From Micromonospora cremea (GTDB taxonomy: Bacteria > Actinomycetota > Actinomycetes > Mycobacteriales > Micromonosporaceae): a stretch of DNA of 64,000 nucleotides. Position 1 is the stretch's first letter, and each line of letters starts with the position of its first letter. The translations under genes and the position numbers were made by a program. The DNA lies in contig NZ_FSQT01000002.1 in NCBI RefSeq assembly GCF_900143515.1, positions 1,489,501-1,553,500 of the forward strand. Direction: 5' to 3'. The notes beneath the pieces are model-generated. The model was not told the origin of the DNA. It was given only the letters and a program-made list of their open reading frames with translations, and made no database searches. Below are positions 33,601-42,138 of this stretch, one piece after another.

Positions 33601-33924
33601 ACCGTCGCCGACGCGACGGTGGTCGAGGGCGACAAGGGCACGCGGCAGCTCACCTTCACTGCCACCGTGTCCCGGCCGCTGTCCCAGCCGGTGCTGCTCT
33701 GCGCCGCCACCCTCGGCGGCACGGCGCAGGCCGGCTCGGACTTCGACCCGTACGCCGGCTGCCGCACCCTGGCCGCCGGGCAGACCTCAGTGGCCTTTCC
33801 GGTGACCGTGCGCGGCGACCGGAAGCGGGAGGCGGACGAGAAGCTGACGCTGGTGGTGGCCGGCGTGCCCGGCCTTCGGCTGGCCGACCCGCTCGCGACG
33901 GGCACCATCACGAACGACGACTGA
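30646..33924 (+). CDS. ExeM/NucH-type secreted endonuclease
   Basis: The 1092-residue exoprotein has a Sec signal peptide (cleavage near residue 32, TAASAAP). A lamin-tail domain follows (about 33-150, DLFISEYVEGSSNNKAIELF), then an Ig-like stretch and the ExeM-type OB-like region (about 300-480). The nuclease is an endonuclease/exonuclease/phosphatase domain (about 604-980), with VATYNVENLYDHRDD, LILVQEAEDQDIC, VVYGGDLNVFP and the catalytic SSDHDPQ. A Calx-beta domain ends the protein (about 985-1092), finishing GTITNDD. Such enzymes degrade extracellular DNA for nutrient phosphate or biofilm turnover. No LPxTG or membrane anchor is present, so it should be released. The start follows GTGGAGG. 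Confidence 0.92.
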   Translation: MRPRRTIAALATATVAVTVTALGVAPTAASAAPTDLFISEYVEGSSNNKAIELFNGTGGAVDLSAGGYQLQLFFNGSGTATTIALTGTVAAGDAFVFASASAGSAILAQADQTTGASLFNGDDAIVLRRGTTVLDSIGQVGVDPGTEWGTGATSTADNTLRRLPAVAAGDTDPSDAFDPAAQWAGFPVDTFDGLGTHTVDGGGPVDAPATLACGGPLVTAAGTAATREVTATDPDDTIVDLAVTAVSPAPATGSITRTALTPAGGVGGTARATVGASADLAAGAYTVTVTATDAGGGTASCALVVQVTRELTVGEVQGPTTDAESGPADRSPLAPASGNGTSSTLYDVRGVITQLTLARTSAGAEQHGFFLQSRTGDTDGDPSSSDGIFVFMGTFTSLIGGYVPTVGDEVVLRARVSEYFNLTQLSGASLVRRIATGLDVATAVAVTDAAPPAELIDAQRFWERHEGARLRVRAGSGAVSGRDVFSSTADAELWVVDRDDPLLDRADPYARRVFRDSHPLDNDPTRRFDDGNGQRVLLGSMGVKGTAGDSAALLPPAHTFDTLRADAVGGVYYSFEKYGVQVERAEFDAGADPSKNNPPKPADRSQEVAVATYNVENLYDHRDDPFDGCDFAGNAGCPGVDPPFDYVPSSEADYREQLSALADQIVKDLHAPDLILVQEAEDQDICTVSGAALACGDTDNADGAPDTIQELALAVAAAGGPAYAAAYDRTGADARGITAAFLYRTDRLSLAAATATDPLLGSAPTIQYRAPGLPANADVQNPKALNAVLPSDVDTSTGRDGNNVFTRAPQLGRFSVAATPGSTERFTLYALSNHYSSGPDSRIGQRREQAAYGAAIVTAIEGADQNARVVYGGDLNVFPRPDDPIATGDRPTPSDQLAPLYEAGLHNLWDNLVADVPASAYSYSFEGQAQTLDHLFVNDALYGDLVQVRAAHINADWPAEFSGDGSRGSSDHDPQVARFRSRASLTVADATVVEGDKGTRQLTFTATVSRPLSQPVLLCAATLGGTAQAGSDFDPYAGCRTLAAGQTSVAFPVTVRGDRKREADEKLTLVVAGVPGLRLADPLATGTITNDD

Positions 33925-34012
33925 TCCTCCGGGCACCGTGTCAGCGGCCCGTCTTCCAGGTGCACGTCTGGACGGCGGGCCGCTGTCGTTGCCGCTGGCG
34001 CCGTCGCTGGCG

Positions 34013-34210
34013 TCAGTAGTAGTCGTGAACGATCGGCGGGGGTGGCAGGTGGCGGTGTTGTGCGACCCGTACCTCCCACTGGCTACGCCGTCGCCGCGCC
34101 TCCCGGTCCGCCGAGCTCCGGTGATAGGTCTCGGGCGGTCGGGCCAGCCCGTAGATGTCCCCCCACCACTCCCCCGGCTCGGGGTCGAGAATGGTGTCCA
34201 GGTGTGAGGG
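34013..34210 (-). pseudogene. Untranslated 3' extension of the HTH regulator
   Basis: Beyond the TAG at 34211-34213 the same frame stays open for 65 codons to TGA at 34013-34015. It encodes PSHLDTILDPEPGEWWGDIY, then GLARPPETYHRSSADREARR and a histidine/proline-rich end. The composition looks like a real protein tail, and no start codon begins it. It is most simply the C-terminal part of the preceding regulator cut off by a nonsense mutation. Confidence 0.6.
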
Positions 34211-34513
34211 CTAGCGACGGCCAGCACCGTCGTGGACATCCTCCCGGTCGGCCATCGGCTGGACCAGCCGACCGTTCTGGTCGACCACGGTCAGATAGAG
34301 CCCGGCCGCTCCGAGCAGGCGCTCTAGCACGGCCATGCTGGGGGTCAGGCTGCCCGCTTCGACCCGTCCCACGGTCGAGGGCGAGACCTTGGCGAAGCGG
34401 GCCATCTGGTGCTGGCTCAGCCGGACGATCCGACGTGCTCGTCGAACGAGACCAGCAATGGGAAACCGACCGACGGTGGGACCGGGGGGAGGAGGATCGA
34501 GCGCCGACGCCAT
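34211..34513 (-). CDS. XRE-type helix-turn-helix regulator, truncated by an amber codon
   Basis: The 100-residue product carries a lambda-repressor-like HTH (LVRRARRIVRLSQHQMARFA, then KVSPSTVGRVEAGSLTPSMA, about residues 20-60) followed by LERLLGAAGLYLTVVDQNGR. It would bind DNA as a dimer; the target is unknown. The frame closes at TAG 34211, but the following 65 codons are open and protein-like (see 34013-34210), so the full protein was probably 166 residues. I chose the ATG at 34513; further upstream codons are open but proline-rich and unlike the family. The truncation leaves the DNA-binding part intact. Confidence 0.7.
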   Translation of the reverse strand: MASALDPPPPGPTVGRFPIAGLVRRARRIVRLSQHQMARFAKVSPSTVGRVEAGSLTPSMAVLERLLGAAGLYLTVVDQNGRLVQPMADREDVHDGAGRR

Positions 34514-34704
34514 TCGACCAGCATCCCCGTAGCGTCGGCCAGGCTCAATCCCTGTGGATAAGCCTGTGGATACCCGATGTGGGCGAGGGGGCGGGGGCGT
34601 AGTTGACGCCCTTTGCGAAGGGGTATCGGGTCTGCCCGAGTGGTGGGGCTGCAAGCGGCTACCGCCGCCCCCGGGGCCCGACTGTGAGGCCTGCTACGGG
34701 CCGC

Positions 34705-35688
34705 TCAGTAGCGCTGGCGGAGCAGGCCGGCGGCCTCGACAGCCCAGTAGGTGAGGATGATCTGCGCGCCGGCCCGCTTGATCGAGGTGAGCGTCTCCAG
34801 CATCACCCGCTCCCGGTCGATCCAGCCGTTCGCGGCGGCCGCCTCGACCATCGCGTACTCACCGGAGACCTGGTAGGCGGCGACCGGGACATCCACCGCG
34901 GCCCGCACCGCCGACACCACGTCGAGGTAGGGCAGCGCCGGCTTGACCATCACCATGTCGGCACCCTCGGCGACATCCAGCGCCACCTCGCGCAGCGACT
35001 CGCGCAGGTTGCCCGGGTCCTGCTGGTAGGTGCGCCGGTCACCCTCCAGCGCCGACTCCACGGCCTCCCGGAAGGGCCCGTAGAAGGCCGAGGCGTACTT
35101 CACGGCGTACGCCAGCACCGCCACGTCGGTGTGCCCGGCCGCGTCGAGAGCCCGGCGTACCACGCCGACCTGGCCGTCCATCATCCCGGACGGCCCGACC
35201 ACGTCGACCCCGGCGGCGGCCTGGGCCACCGCCATCTCGGCGTACGCGTCCAGGGTAGCGTCGTTGTCCACGTCGCCGCCGGGGGTGAGCAGCCCACAGT
35301 GCCCGTGCGAGGTGAACTCGTCCAGGCACAGGTCGCTCATCACCACCGTGGCGTCGCCCACCTCGGCCACCACGTCCCGGATGGCGACGTTCAGGATGCC
35401 GTTCGGGTCGATGCCACCGGACCCGGTCGGGTCCCGATGCTCCGGCACACCGAAGAGCATGATCCCGCCGACACCGGCCTGGACCGCCTCGACCGCCGCC
35501 TTGCGCAGCGAGTCCCGGGAGTGCTGGAGCACCCCCGGGAGCGACGCGATGGCCCGAGGCTCGGTCAGCCCCTCCTTGACGAACATCGGCACGACCAGCT
35601 CGGCCGGGTCGACCCGCGTCTCGGAGACCAGCCGGCGGATCGCCGGGGTGCGGCGGAGCCGGCGGGGCCGGATCTCGGGGTACGACAT
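34705..35688 (-). CDS. hemB: Delta-aminolevulinic acid dehydratase (porphobilinogen synthase)
   Basis: The 327-residue enzyme condenses two 5-aminolevulinate molecules into porphobilinogen, the second step of the C5 haem pathway. The Schiff-base lysines are in [19 protein letters not shown] and [16 protein letters not shown]. The metal-site region reads [17 protein letters not shown], which retains two cysteines and a histidine. Length is typical. ATG at 35688 follows GAGGAGGGG. It is the last gene of the rex-hemA-hemC-hemD-hemB operon, 19 bp after the stop of the uroporphyrinogen gene. Confidence 0.97.
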   Translation of the reverse strand: MSYPEIRPRRLRRTPAIRRLVSETRVDPAELVVPMFVKEGLTEPRAIASLPGVLQHSRDSLRKAAVEAVQAGVGGIMLFGVPEHRDPTGSGGIDPNGILNVAIRDVVAEVGDATVVMSDLCLDEFTSHGHCGLLTPGGDVDNDATLDAYAEMAVAQAAAGVDVVGPSGMMDGQVGVVRRALDAAGHTDVAVLAYAVKYASAFYGPFREAVESALEGDRRTYQQDPGNLRESLREVALDVAEGADMVMVKPALPYLDVVSAVRAAVDVPVAAYQVSGEYAMVEAAAANGWIDRERVMLETLTSIKRAGAQIILTYWAVEAAGLLRQRY

Positions 35689-35707
35689 GGAGCCCCTCCT
35701 CGGACGA

Positions 35708-37288
35708 CTACCGGAAGCGCAGGGCGGTCGGCCCCTGCACCTTCGAGCCGCGACGCTGCTTCGCCGGCATGGCGGCGAGCTTCTCGCGCAGCTCGACGGC
35801 GTAGGCGGCGAGCGCCTCCACCAGGTCGGGCACCGAGGCGTGCGGCGGCTGGACGTCGACCCGCAGCCCGAACTCCGTCGCGGTCTCCGCCGTCTTGGGC
35901 CCAATGACGGCAACAACGGTACGCGCGTGCGGCTTCCCCGCGATGCCGACCAGGTTCCGCACGGTGGAGGACGAGGTGAAGAGCACCGCGTCGAACCCGC
36001 CCGACTTGATCGCGTCCCGGATCTCGGCCGGCGGCGGCGCGGCCCGGACCGTCCGGTACGCGGTCACGTCGTCGACCTCCCAGCCGCGCTCGGTGAGCCC
36101 GGCGGCGAGCGTCTCGGTGGCGATGTCGGCGCGCGGCAGCAGCACCCGGCCCACCGGGTCGAGGATCTCGTCGTGTGGCGAGAACTCGGCCAGCAGCCCC
36201 TCGGAGGACTGCTCCCCGGCGGGGATCAGCTCCGGCTGGATGCCGAACGCGCGAACCGCGTCCGCCGTCGCCTCACCGATGCAAGCGATCTTGACGCCGC
36301 CGAAGTGCCGGGCGTCCAGCCCGTGCTCGGCGAACTTCTCCCAGACCGCGCGGACCGCGTTCACCGAGGTGAAGATGACCCAGGCGTAGCGGCCGTCGAC
36401 CAGGCCCTTGACCGCCCGCTCCATCTGCGCCGGGGTACGCGGCGGCTCGACCGCGATGGTCGGCACCTCGCACGGGATGGCCCCGTACGCGCGCAGCCGG
36501 GCGCTCATCGCGCCGGCCTGCTCCTTGGTCCGCGGTACCAGCACCTTCCAGCCGTACAGCGGGCGGTTCTCCCACCAGCTCAGCTTGTCCCGCTGGCCCA
36601 CGCCGGCGCCGACGGTGAGCACCACCCGGCCGGTGAAGCCGAGCGCCGCGGCCACGAAGCTGTCGACGGTCGACGTGGTCGTGTACTGGGTCTCGCCGGT
36701 GCCGTCGCCGGTCACCCCGACGCCGGTGGTGCCGTCGACCCCGGCGGCCAGCAGCCCGTCGCGGACGGCGGCGAGGTCACCGGCGTCCACGGCGACGGCG
36801 AACGAGCCCCGGCCGACGGCGGCGGCCAGCGCCTCGAAGTCCAGCGCGCTGACGTCCTCGACGTCGGCGGCGGTACGCACGCCCGGCAACGGGACCCCCG
36901 CGTAGGTGGCCACGCCCTCGGCCTGACCGACCCCGGGCACCACCTCGAAGTGAGCGGCGGTACGGGCCACCGCCTGCACCTCCTTGACCACCGAGTCGTG
37001 GCCGAACGGGTCGCCGGCGACCAGGTGCACCGCGTTCAGCCCGGACCGGGCCGCGGAGATCAGCACCTTCGCCACGTCCCCCGGCGCGCCCTCGGCGGGG
37101 GTGAACTCGGCGTCGTCCCTGGCCTCGGCGCGTACGACGGCGAGCAACGACTCCGGGACTCCCCGGTCGTAGATCACCTGGTCGGCGTCGACCAGGGCGT
37201 CGTGCGCCCGACGGGTCAGCAGGCCCGGGTCGCCGGGGCCAGCCCCGACGAACGCGATACGGCCGACGGGCTTACGGGTGCGGGTCAT
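35708..37288 (-). CDS. hemD: Uroporphyrinogen-III methyltransferase / uroporphyrinogen-III synthase fusion
   Basis: The 526-residue protein is bifunctional. Residues about 8-240 form a tetrapyrrole methylase ([20 protein letters not shown] at the start and [20 protein letters not shown]), resembling CobA/SUMT. Residues about 258-505 form HemD ([20 protein letters not shown], then [18 protein letters not shown] and [14 protein letters not shown]), which closes hydroxymethylbilane to uroporphyrinogen III. It may thus feed both haem and sirohaem/corrin branches. The methylase domain lacks the expected RxGDP, having [10 protein letters not shown] in its place, so its activity is less certain than that of HemD. 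ATG at 37288 overlaps the hemC stop. Confidence 0.93.
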   Translation of the reverse strand: MTRTRKPVGRIAFVGAGPGDPGLLTRRAHDALVDADQVIYDRGVPESLLAVVRAEARDDAEFTPAEGAPGDVAKVLISAARSGLNAVHLVAGDPFGHDSVVKEVQAVARTAAHFEVVPGVGQAEGVATYAGVPLPGVRTAADVEDVSALDFEALAAAVGRGSFAVAVDAGDLAAVRDGLLAAGVDGTTGVGVTGDGTGETQYTTTSTVDSFVAAALGFTGRVVLTVGAGVGQRDKLSWWENRPLYGWKVLVPRTKEQAGAMSARLRAYGAIPCEVPTIAVEPPRTPAQMERAVKGLVDGRYAWVIFTSVNAVRAVWEKFAEHGLDARHFGGVKIACIGEATADAVRAFGIQPELIPAGEQSSEGLLAEFSPHDEILDPVGRVLLPRADIATETLAAGLTERGWEVDDVTAYRTVRAAPPPAEIRDAIKSGGFDAVLFTSSSTVRNLVGIAGKPHARTVVAVIGPKTAETATEFGLRVDVQPPHASVPDLVEALAAYAVELREKLAAMPAKQRRGSKVQGPTALRFR

Positions 37289-38253
37289 TCTGTGCTCCCA
37301 AATTGCTGGGTCCCCGAGCCGGTGTGTCCTTCGTGGCCGAGGATCGAGTCGGCGCCGAGGTCGAGGAGTTCGGCGGCGAGTGCCTTACCGATCTCCGCCG
37401 CGTCGGCGGGCGTTCCGGTGCGGGACAGCCGGAGGTCACGAGTGCCGTCCGGGCTGATCACCGCCCCGCGCAGGTAGATCTCATCGCCGGCGTCACCTTC
37501 GGCGAGTTCCGCATAGGCGGCGACGGGTGCGCTGCACCCGGCCTCCAGGGTGGCCAGCAACGCGCGCTCCGCGGTGACGGCGGCGTGCGACGGTGCGTGG
37601 TCGAGCACCGCGAGCAGCTCGACCAGGTCCTGGTCGTCGACCCGGCACTCCACGGCCAGCGCACCCTGGGCGGGCGCGGGCAGCATCAGCATCGGGTCCA
37701 GCGTCTCGGTGATCACGTCGGCCCGGCCGAGTCGGGCCAGCCCGGCCCGGGCCAGCACGACGGCGTCGAGGTCGGCCTCGGGGCCGAGCACCCGCGCCAG
37801 GCGGGTGTCCACGTTGCCCCGGATCGGGGTGACCTCCAACTGCAGGCCGAGCGCGTGCAGCTGGGCGATCCGGCGCAGCGCGCCGGTGCCCACGGTGGCC
37901 CCGGGCGGCAGCTCGGTGAGCGTCCGGGCGTCCCGGGCGATCAACGCGTCGCGTGGGTCCTGCCGGGCCGGTACCGCCGCGATGTGCAGCCCGCCGGCGG
38001 CGGCCGTGGGGAGATCCTTGTAGGAGTGCACCGCGAAGTCGATGGTCCGGGCGGCCAGCGCGTCGCGCAGCGCGGAGACGAACACCCCGACGCCGAGCCG
38101 GTGCACCGGCGCGCTGGAGCGGTCGCCGGCGGTGATCACCTCGACCAGCTCGACCGGGCGGCCGGTGGCGGCGGTCAACGCCTCGGCGACCTGGCCGGAC
38201 TGGGCCATCGCCAGGGCGCTGCCCCGGGTGCCGAGGCGTAGGGGGGCGGTCAT
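37285..38253 (-). CDS. hemC: Hydroxymethylbilane synthase (porphobilinogen deaminase)
   Basis: The 322-residue enzyme polymerises four porphobilinogens into hydroxymethylbilane. Motifs are LRLGTRGSALAMAQSGQVAE at the N-terminus and FAVHSYKDLPTA with the catalytic Asp neighbourhood. The Cys in LLATLEAGCSAPVAAYAEL would carry the dipyrromethane cofactor. Length is normal. The ATG at 38253 overlaps the hemA stop (ATGA at 38250-38253), and its own stop overlaps hemD, so the three are translationally coupled. Confidence 0.97.
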   Translation of the reverse strand: MTAPLRLGTRGSALAMAQSGQVAEALTAATGRPVELVEVITAGDRSSAPVHRLGVGVFVSALRDALAARTIDFAVHSYKDLPTAAAGGLHIAAVPARQDPRDALIARDARTLTELPPGATVGTGALRRIAQLHALGLQLEVTPIRGNVDTRLARVLGPEADLDAVVLARAGLARLGRADVITETLDPMLMLPAPAQGALAVECRVDDQDLVELLAVLDHAPSHAAVTAERALLATLEAGCSAPVAAYAELAEGDAGDEIYLRGAVISPDGTRDLRLSRTGTPADAAEIGKALAAELLDLGADSILGHEGHTGSGTQQFGSTE

Positions 38254-39647
38254 CGCGCACCTCCGGTGGGCGGGGTCGGGTCGGTGGCGTCCGCGCCGAG
38301 CACCGGGTCGGTGCCGGTGAACGCCGCCCCGAGGTCGGAGGCCACCACGTCGGGGACGGTGTCCACCGGCGAGGTCTGCGGCACCTGGAGGTCGAACAGC
38401 TCGCGCAGCAGGGCCGCGTACTGGTCGCCGCCAGGCTCCGCGGCCAGCTGGCGGACCTTGACGGTGGGCTGGTGCAGCAGCCGCTGCACCACGCGGTGCA
38501 CCGTGCGGGCCACCTCGGCCCGCAGGTCGTCACCGAGGTCGGGTCGGCGTTGGGCCAGCCGGCGCAGCTCGGCGGTGACCACGTCGTCGGCCCGGCCGCG
38601 CAGCGCGGCCACGGTGGGCGCCACATCGGCGCCGCGCAGCCAGGAGAGGAAGCTCTCCACCTCGCCGAGCACGATCCGCTCGACGGCGGCGGCGTCCGCG
38701 GCGGCCGGACCGTCGGCGAGCAGCGCCGCCATCCGGTCGATGTCGATCACCTCGACGCCGGGAAGGTCGGCGACGCCCTCCTCGACGTCGCGCGGGACGG
38801 CGAGGTCGAGCAGGACCAGCGGGCCCCGGACCGGGTCCCGCTCGGCCAGCGCCGCGCCGACCACCGCTCGGGTGAGGACCGGTTCGGTGGAGGCGGTGGC
38901 GGCCACTACGATGTCCACTGTGGAGAGCGTGTCGGCCAGCTCGGCCATCGGCACGGCGCCCGCCCCGTACGACTCGGCGAGCCGCACGGCCCGGTCGGCG
39001 CCCCGGTTGGTGACGGTGAGCGGCCCGGCACCCAGCCGCGACAGCGTGGCCACCCCGAGCGAGCCCATCGCGCCAGCCCCGACGACCAGGGCCGGGCGGC
39101 CGGCGAGGTCACCGTCGAGGTGCCCGGCGGCCAGCTCCAGCGCGGCGGTGACCACGCTCTGGCCGGCCCGGTCGATGCCGGTCTCGGCGTGGGCCCGCTT
39201 GCCGACCCGCAGCGCCTGCTGCATCAGCTCGTGCAGCAGGCGGCCGGCCGAGTCCGCGCCGGTGGCCCAGTGGTACGCGTCGCGCAGCTGCCCAAGGATC
39301 TGCGCCTCGCCGACCACCATCGAGTTCAGCCCGGTGGCGACCCGGAAGACGTGGTCCACGGCGGCGGCGTCGTAGTGCACGTACAAGTGGCTGGCGAGCG
39401 CCGCCGGCGAGCTGCCGGCCTGCTCGGCCAGGACGGCGCAGATGTCGCCGAGCCCGCCGTGGAAACCGGACACGGCGGCGTAGACCTCCACCCGGTTGCA
39501 GGTGGAGACGATCACCGCCTCGGCCACGTACGGCTGGGCGACCAGGCGGTCCAGGGTGCGGGTGAGGTCGGCGGGAGGCACGGCCAGCTGCTCCAGCGTG
39601 GCGACTGGGGCGGTCCGGTAGGACGCGCCGACGACGAGCAGTTTCAC
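38250..39647 (-). CDS. hemA: Glutamyl-tRNA reductase
   Basis: The 465-residue enzyme reduces glutamyl-tRNA to glutamate-1-semialdehyde, the committed step of C5 tetrapyrrole synthesis, with NADPH. The nucleophilic cysteine is Cys50 in VIVSTCNRVEVYAAVSG; MVVGEAQILGQLRDAY and the Rossmann segment ALVVGAGAMGSLGVATLSRL follow, with a C-terminal dimerisation helix. The start is GTG 39647, which overlaps the rex stop (GTGA). Homologues begin at this KLLVVGASYRTAP strand. It lies directly behind rex, so its expression is expected to respond to the NADH/NAD ratio. Confidence 0.97.
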   Translation of the reverse strand: MKLLVVGASYRTAPVATLEQLAVPPADLTRTLDRLVAQPYVAEAVIVSTCNRVEVYAAVSGFHGGLGDICAVLAEQAGSSPAALASHLYVHYDAAAVDHVFRVATGLNSMVVGEAQILGQLRDAYHWATGADSAGRLLHELMQQALRVGKRAHAETGIDRAGQSVVTAALELAAGHLDGDLAGRPALVVGAGAMGSLGVATLSRLGAGPLTVTNRGADRAVRLAESYGAGAVPMAELADTLSTVDIVVAATASTEPVLTRAVVGAALAERDPVRGPLVLLDLAVPRDVEEGVADLPGVEVIDIDRMAALLADGPAAADAAAVERIVLGEVESFLSWLRGADVAPTVAALRGRADDVVTAELRRLAQRRPDLGDDLRAEVARTVHRVVQRLLHQPTVKVRQLAAEPGGDQYAALLRELFDLQVPQTSPVDTVPDVVASDLGAAFTGTDPVLGADATDPTPPTGGAR

Positions 39648-40414
39648 GTGCCGATCGCCTCCTGGGTGTCGGTGGCCGCGAGTCCACCCGGCAGGGCGGT
39701 GAGAGCGGACCCGCCGGTGGCGGGAAGCGCGGTCAGTGACGCCTTGCGGTGCTCGTGGAAGGACAGAATCTGCAGCTCGATGGCGAGGTCGACCTTGCGC
39801 ACGTCGACCCCCTCCGGAACCGAGAGTACGCACGGCGCGAAGTTGAGGATGCTCGTCACGCCGACCGCGACCAGCTGGTCGGCGACCCGTTGGGCGGCGG
39901 CGGCCGGGGTGGCGATCACGCCGATCGCGATGCACTCCTCCACGGCGACCGCCGGCAGCTCGTCGACATGCCGGACCACCAGGCCGTTGATCTCTTCGCC
40001 GACCCGGGAGGGATCGGCGTCGAGCAGTGCGGCGATCCGGAAGCCCCGGCTGGCGAAGCCGTCGTAACCGGCCAGGGCGTGACCGAGATTACCCACGCCG
40101 ACCAGGGCGACCGCCCTGCGCTGGGTGAGCCCGAGCACGTACTCGATCTGCTCGATCAGCAGCGCGACGTCGTAGCCGACGCCCCGGGTGCCGTACGAGC
40201 CGAGGTGGGAGAGGTCCTTGCGGAGCTTGGCGGAGTTGACCCCGGCGGCGGCGGACAGACCCTCGCTGGAGACCGTCTCGTGGCCGGCGTCGGCGAGGTT
40301 GTGCAGCGCACGCAGGTACTCCGGGAGCCGCGCGACGGTGGCCTCGGGCAGGTCCGGGAGCGCCGGTACGGCACCGGCGCGGCCGGGCGCGCCTGGGTGA
40401 CGATGCTGACTCAT
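39644..40414 (-). CDS. rex: Redox-sensing transcriptional repressor Rex
   Basis: The 256-residue protein senses NADH/NAD. The N-terminal winged helix (residues about 25-85) contains VSSEGLSAAAGVNSAKLRKD and LSHLGSYGTRGVGYDVALL. The C-terminal Rossmann domain starts RRAVALVGVGNLGHALAGYD and includes the usual domain-swapped helix region. High NADH releases it from DNA. The ATG at 40414 matches the usual short variable N-terminus. It is the first gene of the haem operon. A site resembling the Rex consensus lies in its own promoter (40534-40551), so it probably represses itself and hemACDB. Confidence 0.95.
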   Translation of the reverse strand: MSQHRHPGAPGRAGAVPALPDLPEATVARLPEYLRALHNLADAGHETVSSEGLSAAAGVNSAKLRKDLSHLGSYGTRGVGYDVALLIEQIEYVLGLTQRRAVALVGVGNLGHALAGYDGFASRGFRIAALLDADPSRVGEEINGLVVRHVDELPAVAVEECIAIGVIATPAAAAQRVADQLVAVGVTSILNFAPCVLSVPEGVDVRKVDLAIELQILSFHEHRKASLTALPATGGSALTALPGGLAATDTQEAIGT

Positions 40415-40522
40415 GAGACTCCGTGCGGTGCGATCCTCGGCCAACTCCGCTGGTCGGCCGCTTAGGGACTCCCGCTGGCGACCGAGATTGCCGGCTGTGC
40501 TAGCGGGGCGCGTCGGAACTAG

Positions 40523-40551
40523 AGAGTAGGCGCTTGTGAAGACGTGCACAA
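40523..40551 (-). promoter_or_regulatory. Promoter of the rex-hem operon
   Basis: Read leftward, TTGTGC (40551-40546), a 17-bp spacer and TACTCT (40528-40523) form a plausible promoter. The -35 and spacer overlap the Rex-like site, so bound Rex would block RNA polymerase. The leader to the rex ATG would be about 100 nt. Confidence 0.5.
40534..40551. promoter_or_regulatory. Rex operator
   Basis: TTGTGAA-GACG-TGCACAA matches the Rex operator consensus (TTGTGAA-N4-TTCACAA) at every position but one in the right half. It lies 120 bp upstream of the rex ATG and overlaps the predicted promoter. Confidence 0.75.
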
Positions 40552-40781
40552 ATCGCGATCTTGTCGCTGCGCGGCGCGACCCCACCAGCACCTCCATTCC
40601 GCAAGATCGATCCAGCGGCATCCGCCCGCACCGCCCGGATAATTATTGCTCAATCCCGACTTCTCTGACCAATCCCGCGCCCATGCCGCACAGACGTGCC
40701 GGGACGGGTAGGGACAGCACTACGAGGGAGAGGCGGGGCTTCGGGATGGGGTGGCGGACCCGGGCTGCCTAGCCTTTGGGC

Positions 40782-42080
40782 ATGACCGCCGTTGCCGCCA
40801 CCAGCGACCAGCCGACGCTGGCACCGAGCATCCCCCGCCAGCTCTTCGTCGACTCCGGGTACGTGCTGCTCGGCCTACCCCTGGCCCTGACCAGCTTCAT
40901 CGTCCTCGTCGTGGGCCTCGCGGTCGGCGTTGGGCTGGTGGTCACGGTGATCGGCCTGCCGATCATCAGCGGCACCCTGTACGCCGCCCGTGGGCTGGCC
41001 GACATCGAGCGGCTGCGGCTGCCCGCGGTGCTCCGGCAGCCCCGGATCCGGCCGCACTACCGGCTGCCGGAGGCGGGAGCGAACGCCTGGCGGCGGATCT
41101 TCGTGCCGATGCGGGACGCCCAGTCATGGCTCGACGTGGCACACGGCGTCCTGCGTCTGATCGTGTCCGTGATCACGTTCGTGGTGGCGATGGCCTGGTG
41201 GGCCGCCGCGGTCACCGGCTCGCTCTACTGGGCGTACGACTGGACGCTGCCGCGCGGCGAGGGCGACAGCGACCTCGCCCAGCTGCTCGGCCTGGGCGAC
41301 TCGACCACCGCGCGGATCGGGCTGAACACCGCGATCGGAGTGTTCTTCCTGATCACCCTGCCGATCGTGGTCCGAGGCTGCGCGCTGCTGCAGGCCAGCT
41401 TCGCCCGGGCCATGCTGACCGGGGTGGCCGAGATGCGGGACCGGATCACCGTGCTGGAGGAGCAGAAGCGCGCCGCCGTCTCCGCCGAGGCGTCCGCGCT
41501 GCGCCGGCTGGAACGCGACATTCACGACGGCCCCCAGCAGCGCCTGGTCCGGCTGGCGATGGACCTCAGCCGGGCCCGGCAGCAGCTCGCCACCGACCCG
41601 GAGGCGGCCGGCCGGACCATCGACGAGGCGGTCACCCAGACCCGGGACACGTTGGCCGAGCTGCGCGCCTTGTCCCGAGGCATCGCCCCACCGGTCCTGG
41701 TCGACCGGGGCCTGCCCAGCGCCCTGGCCGCGCTCGCCGGCCGCGGGCTGATCCCGATCGAGCTCCAGGTGGACCCACAGCTCGGCACGCCGGGCGGAAG
41801 ACTCGACCCGGCGGTGGAGAACACCGCGTACTTCATGGTGGCCGAGGCGTTGACCAACGTCGCCAAGCACAGCCGGGCCACCGAAGCCACCGTCGCCCTG
41901 GCCCGACAGGGCACCCATCTCCTGGTGCGGGTGGGCGACGACGGGCAGGGCGGCGCGCACCTGGCCAAGGGGCACGGGCTGGTCGGCATCGCCGACCGGG
42001 TGCGGGCCGCCGGCGGCGAACTGGCCGTCGTCAGCCCGGTCGGCGGGCCCACCGAGATCCGCGCGGAGCTTCCGCTGTGA
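40782..42080 (+). CDS. Sensor histidine kinase (HisKA_3/NarL type) with multi-pass sensor domain
   Basis: The 432-residue membrane kinase has an N-terminal sensor region with four or five hydrophobic segments (about residues 30-65, 120-145 and 180-205), typical of actinobacterial DesK-like kinases. The dimerisation helix has the phospho-accepting His248 in ERDIHDGPQQRLVRLAMDLS. The ATPase has NTAYFMVAEALTNVAKHS (N box) and a shortened LVRVGDDGQGGAHLAKGHGL (G1/G2). It would phosphorylate the response regulator encoded next. The ATG at 40782 is 6 bp after the -10-like TAGCCT, so it is probably leaderless. The signal is unknown; cell-envelope or membrane stress is usual for the group. Confidence 0.92.
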   Translation: MTAVAATSDQPTLAPSIPRQLFVDSGYVLLGLPLALTSFIVLVVGLAVGVGLVVTVIGLPIISGTLYAARGLADIERLRLPAVLRQPRIRPHYRLPEAGANAWRRIFVPMRDAQSWLDVAHGVLRLIVSVITFVVAMAWWAAAVTGSLYWAYDWTLPRGEGDSDLAQLLGLGDSTTARIGLNTAIGVFFLITLPIVVRGCALLQASFARAMLTGVAEMRDRITVLEEQKRAAVSAEASALRRLERDIHDGPQQRLVRLAMDLSRARQQLATDPEAAGRTIDEAVTQTRDTLAELRALSRGIAPPVLVDRGLPSALAALAGRGLIPIELQVDPQLGTPGGRLDPAVENTAYFMVAEALTNVAKHSRATEATVALARQGTHLLVRVGDDGQGGAHLAKGHGLVGIADRVRAAGGELAVVSPVGGPTEIRAELPL

Positions 42081-42138
42081 GCCGGCGAATGCCGCGACGA
42101 GCCCTCCCGGACGGCCGGACGTGGTAGACAACACAGCC

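Larger units (their letters stand above)
40415..40781. other. Divergent regulatory region between rex operon and kinase gene
   Basis: This 367-bp gap has no gene. It holds the Rex-like operator and promoter (40523-40551) with a rex leader of about 100 bp. A relatively AT-rich patch (GGATAATTATTGCTC, near 40637) and a -10-like TAGCCT at 40770-40775 for the rightward kinase gene are also present. Confidence 0.6.
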
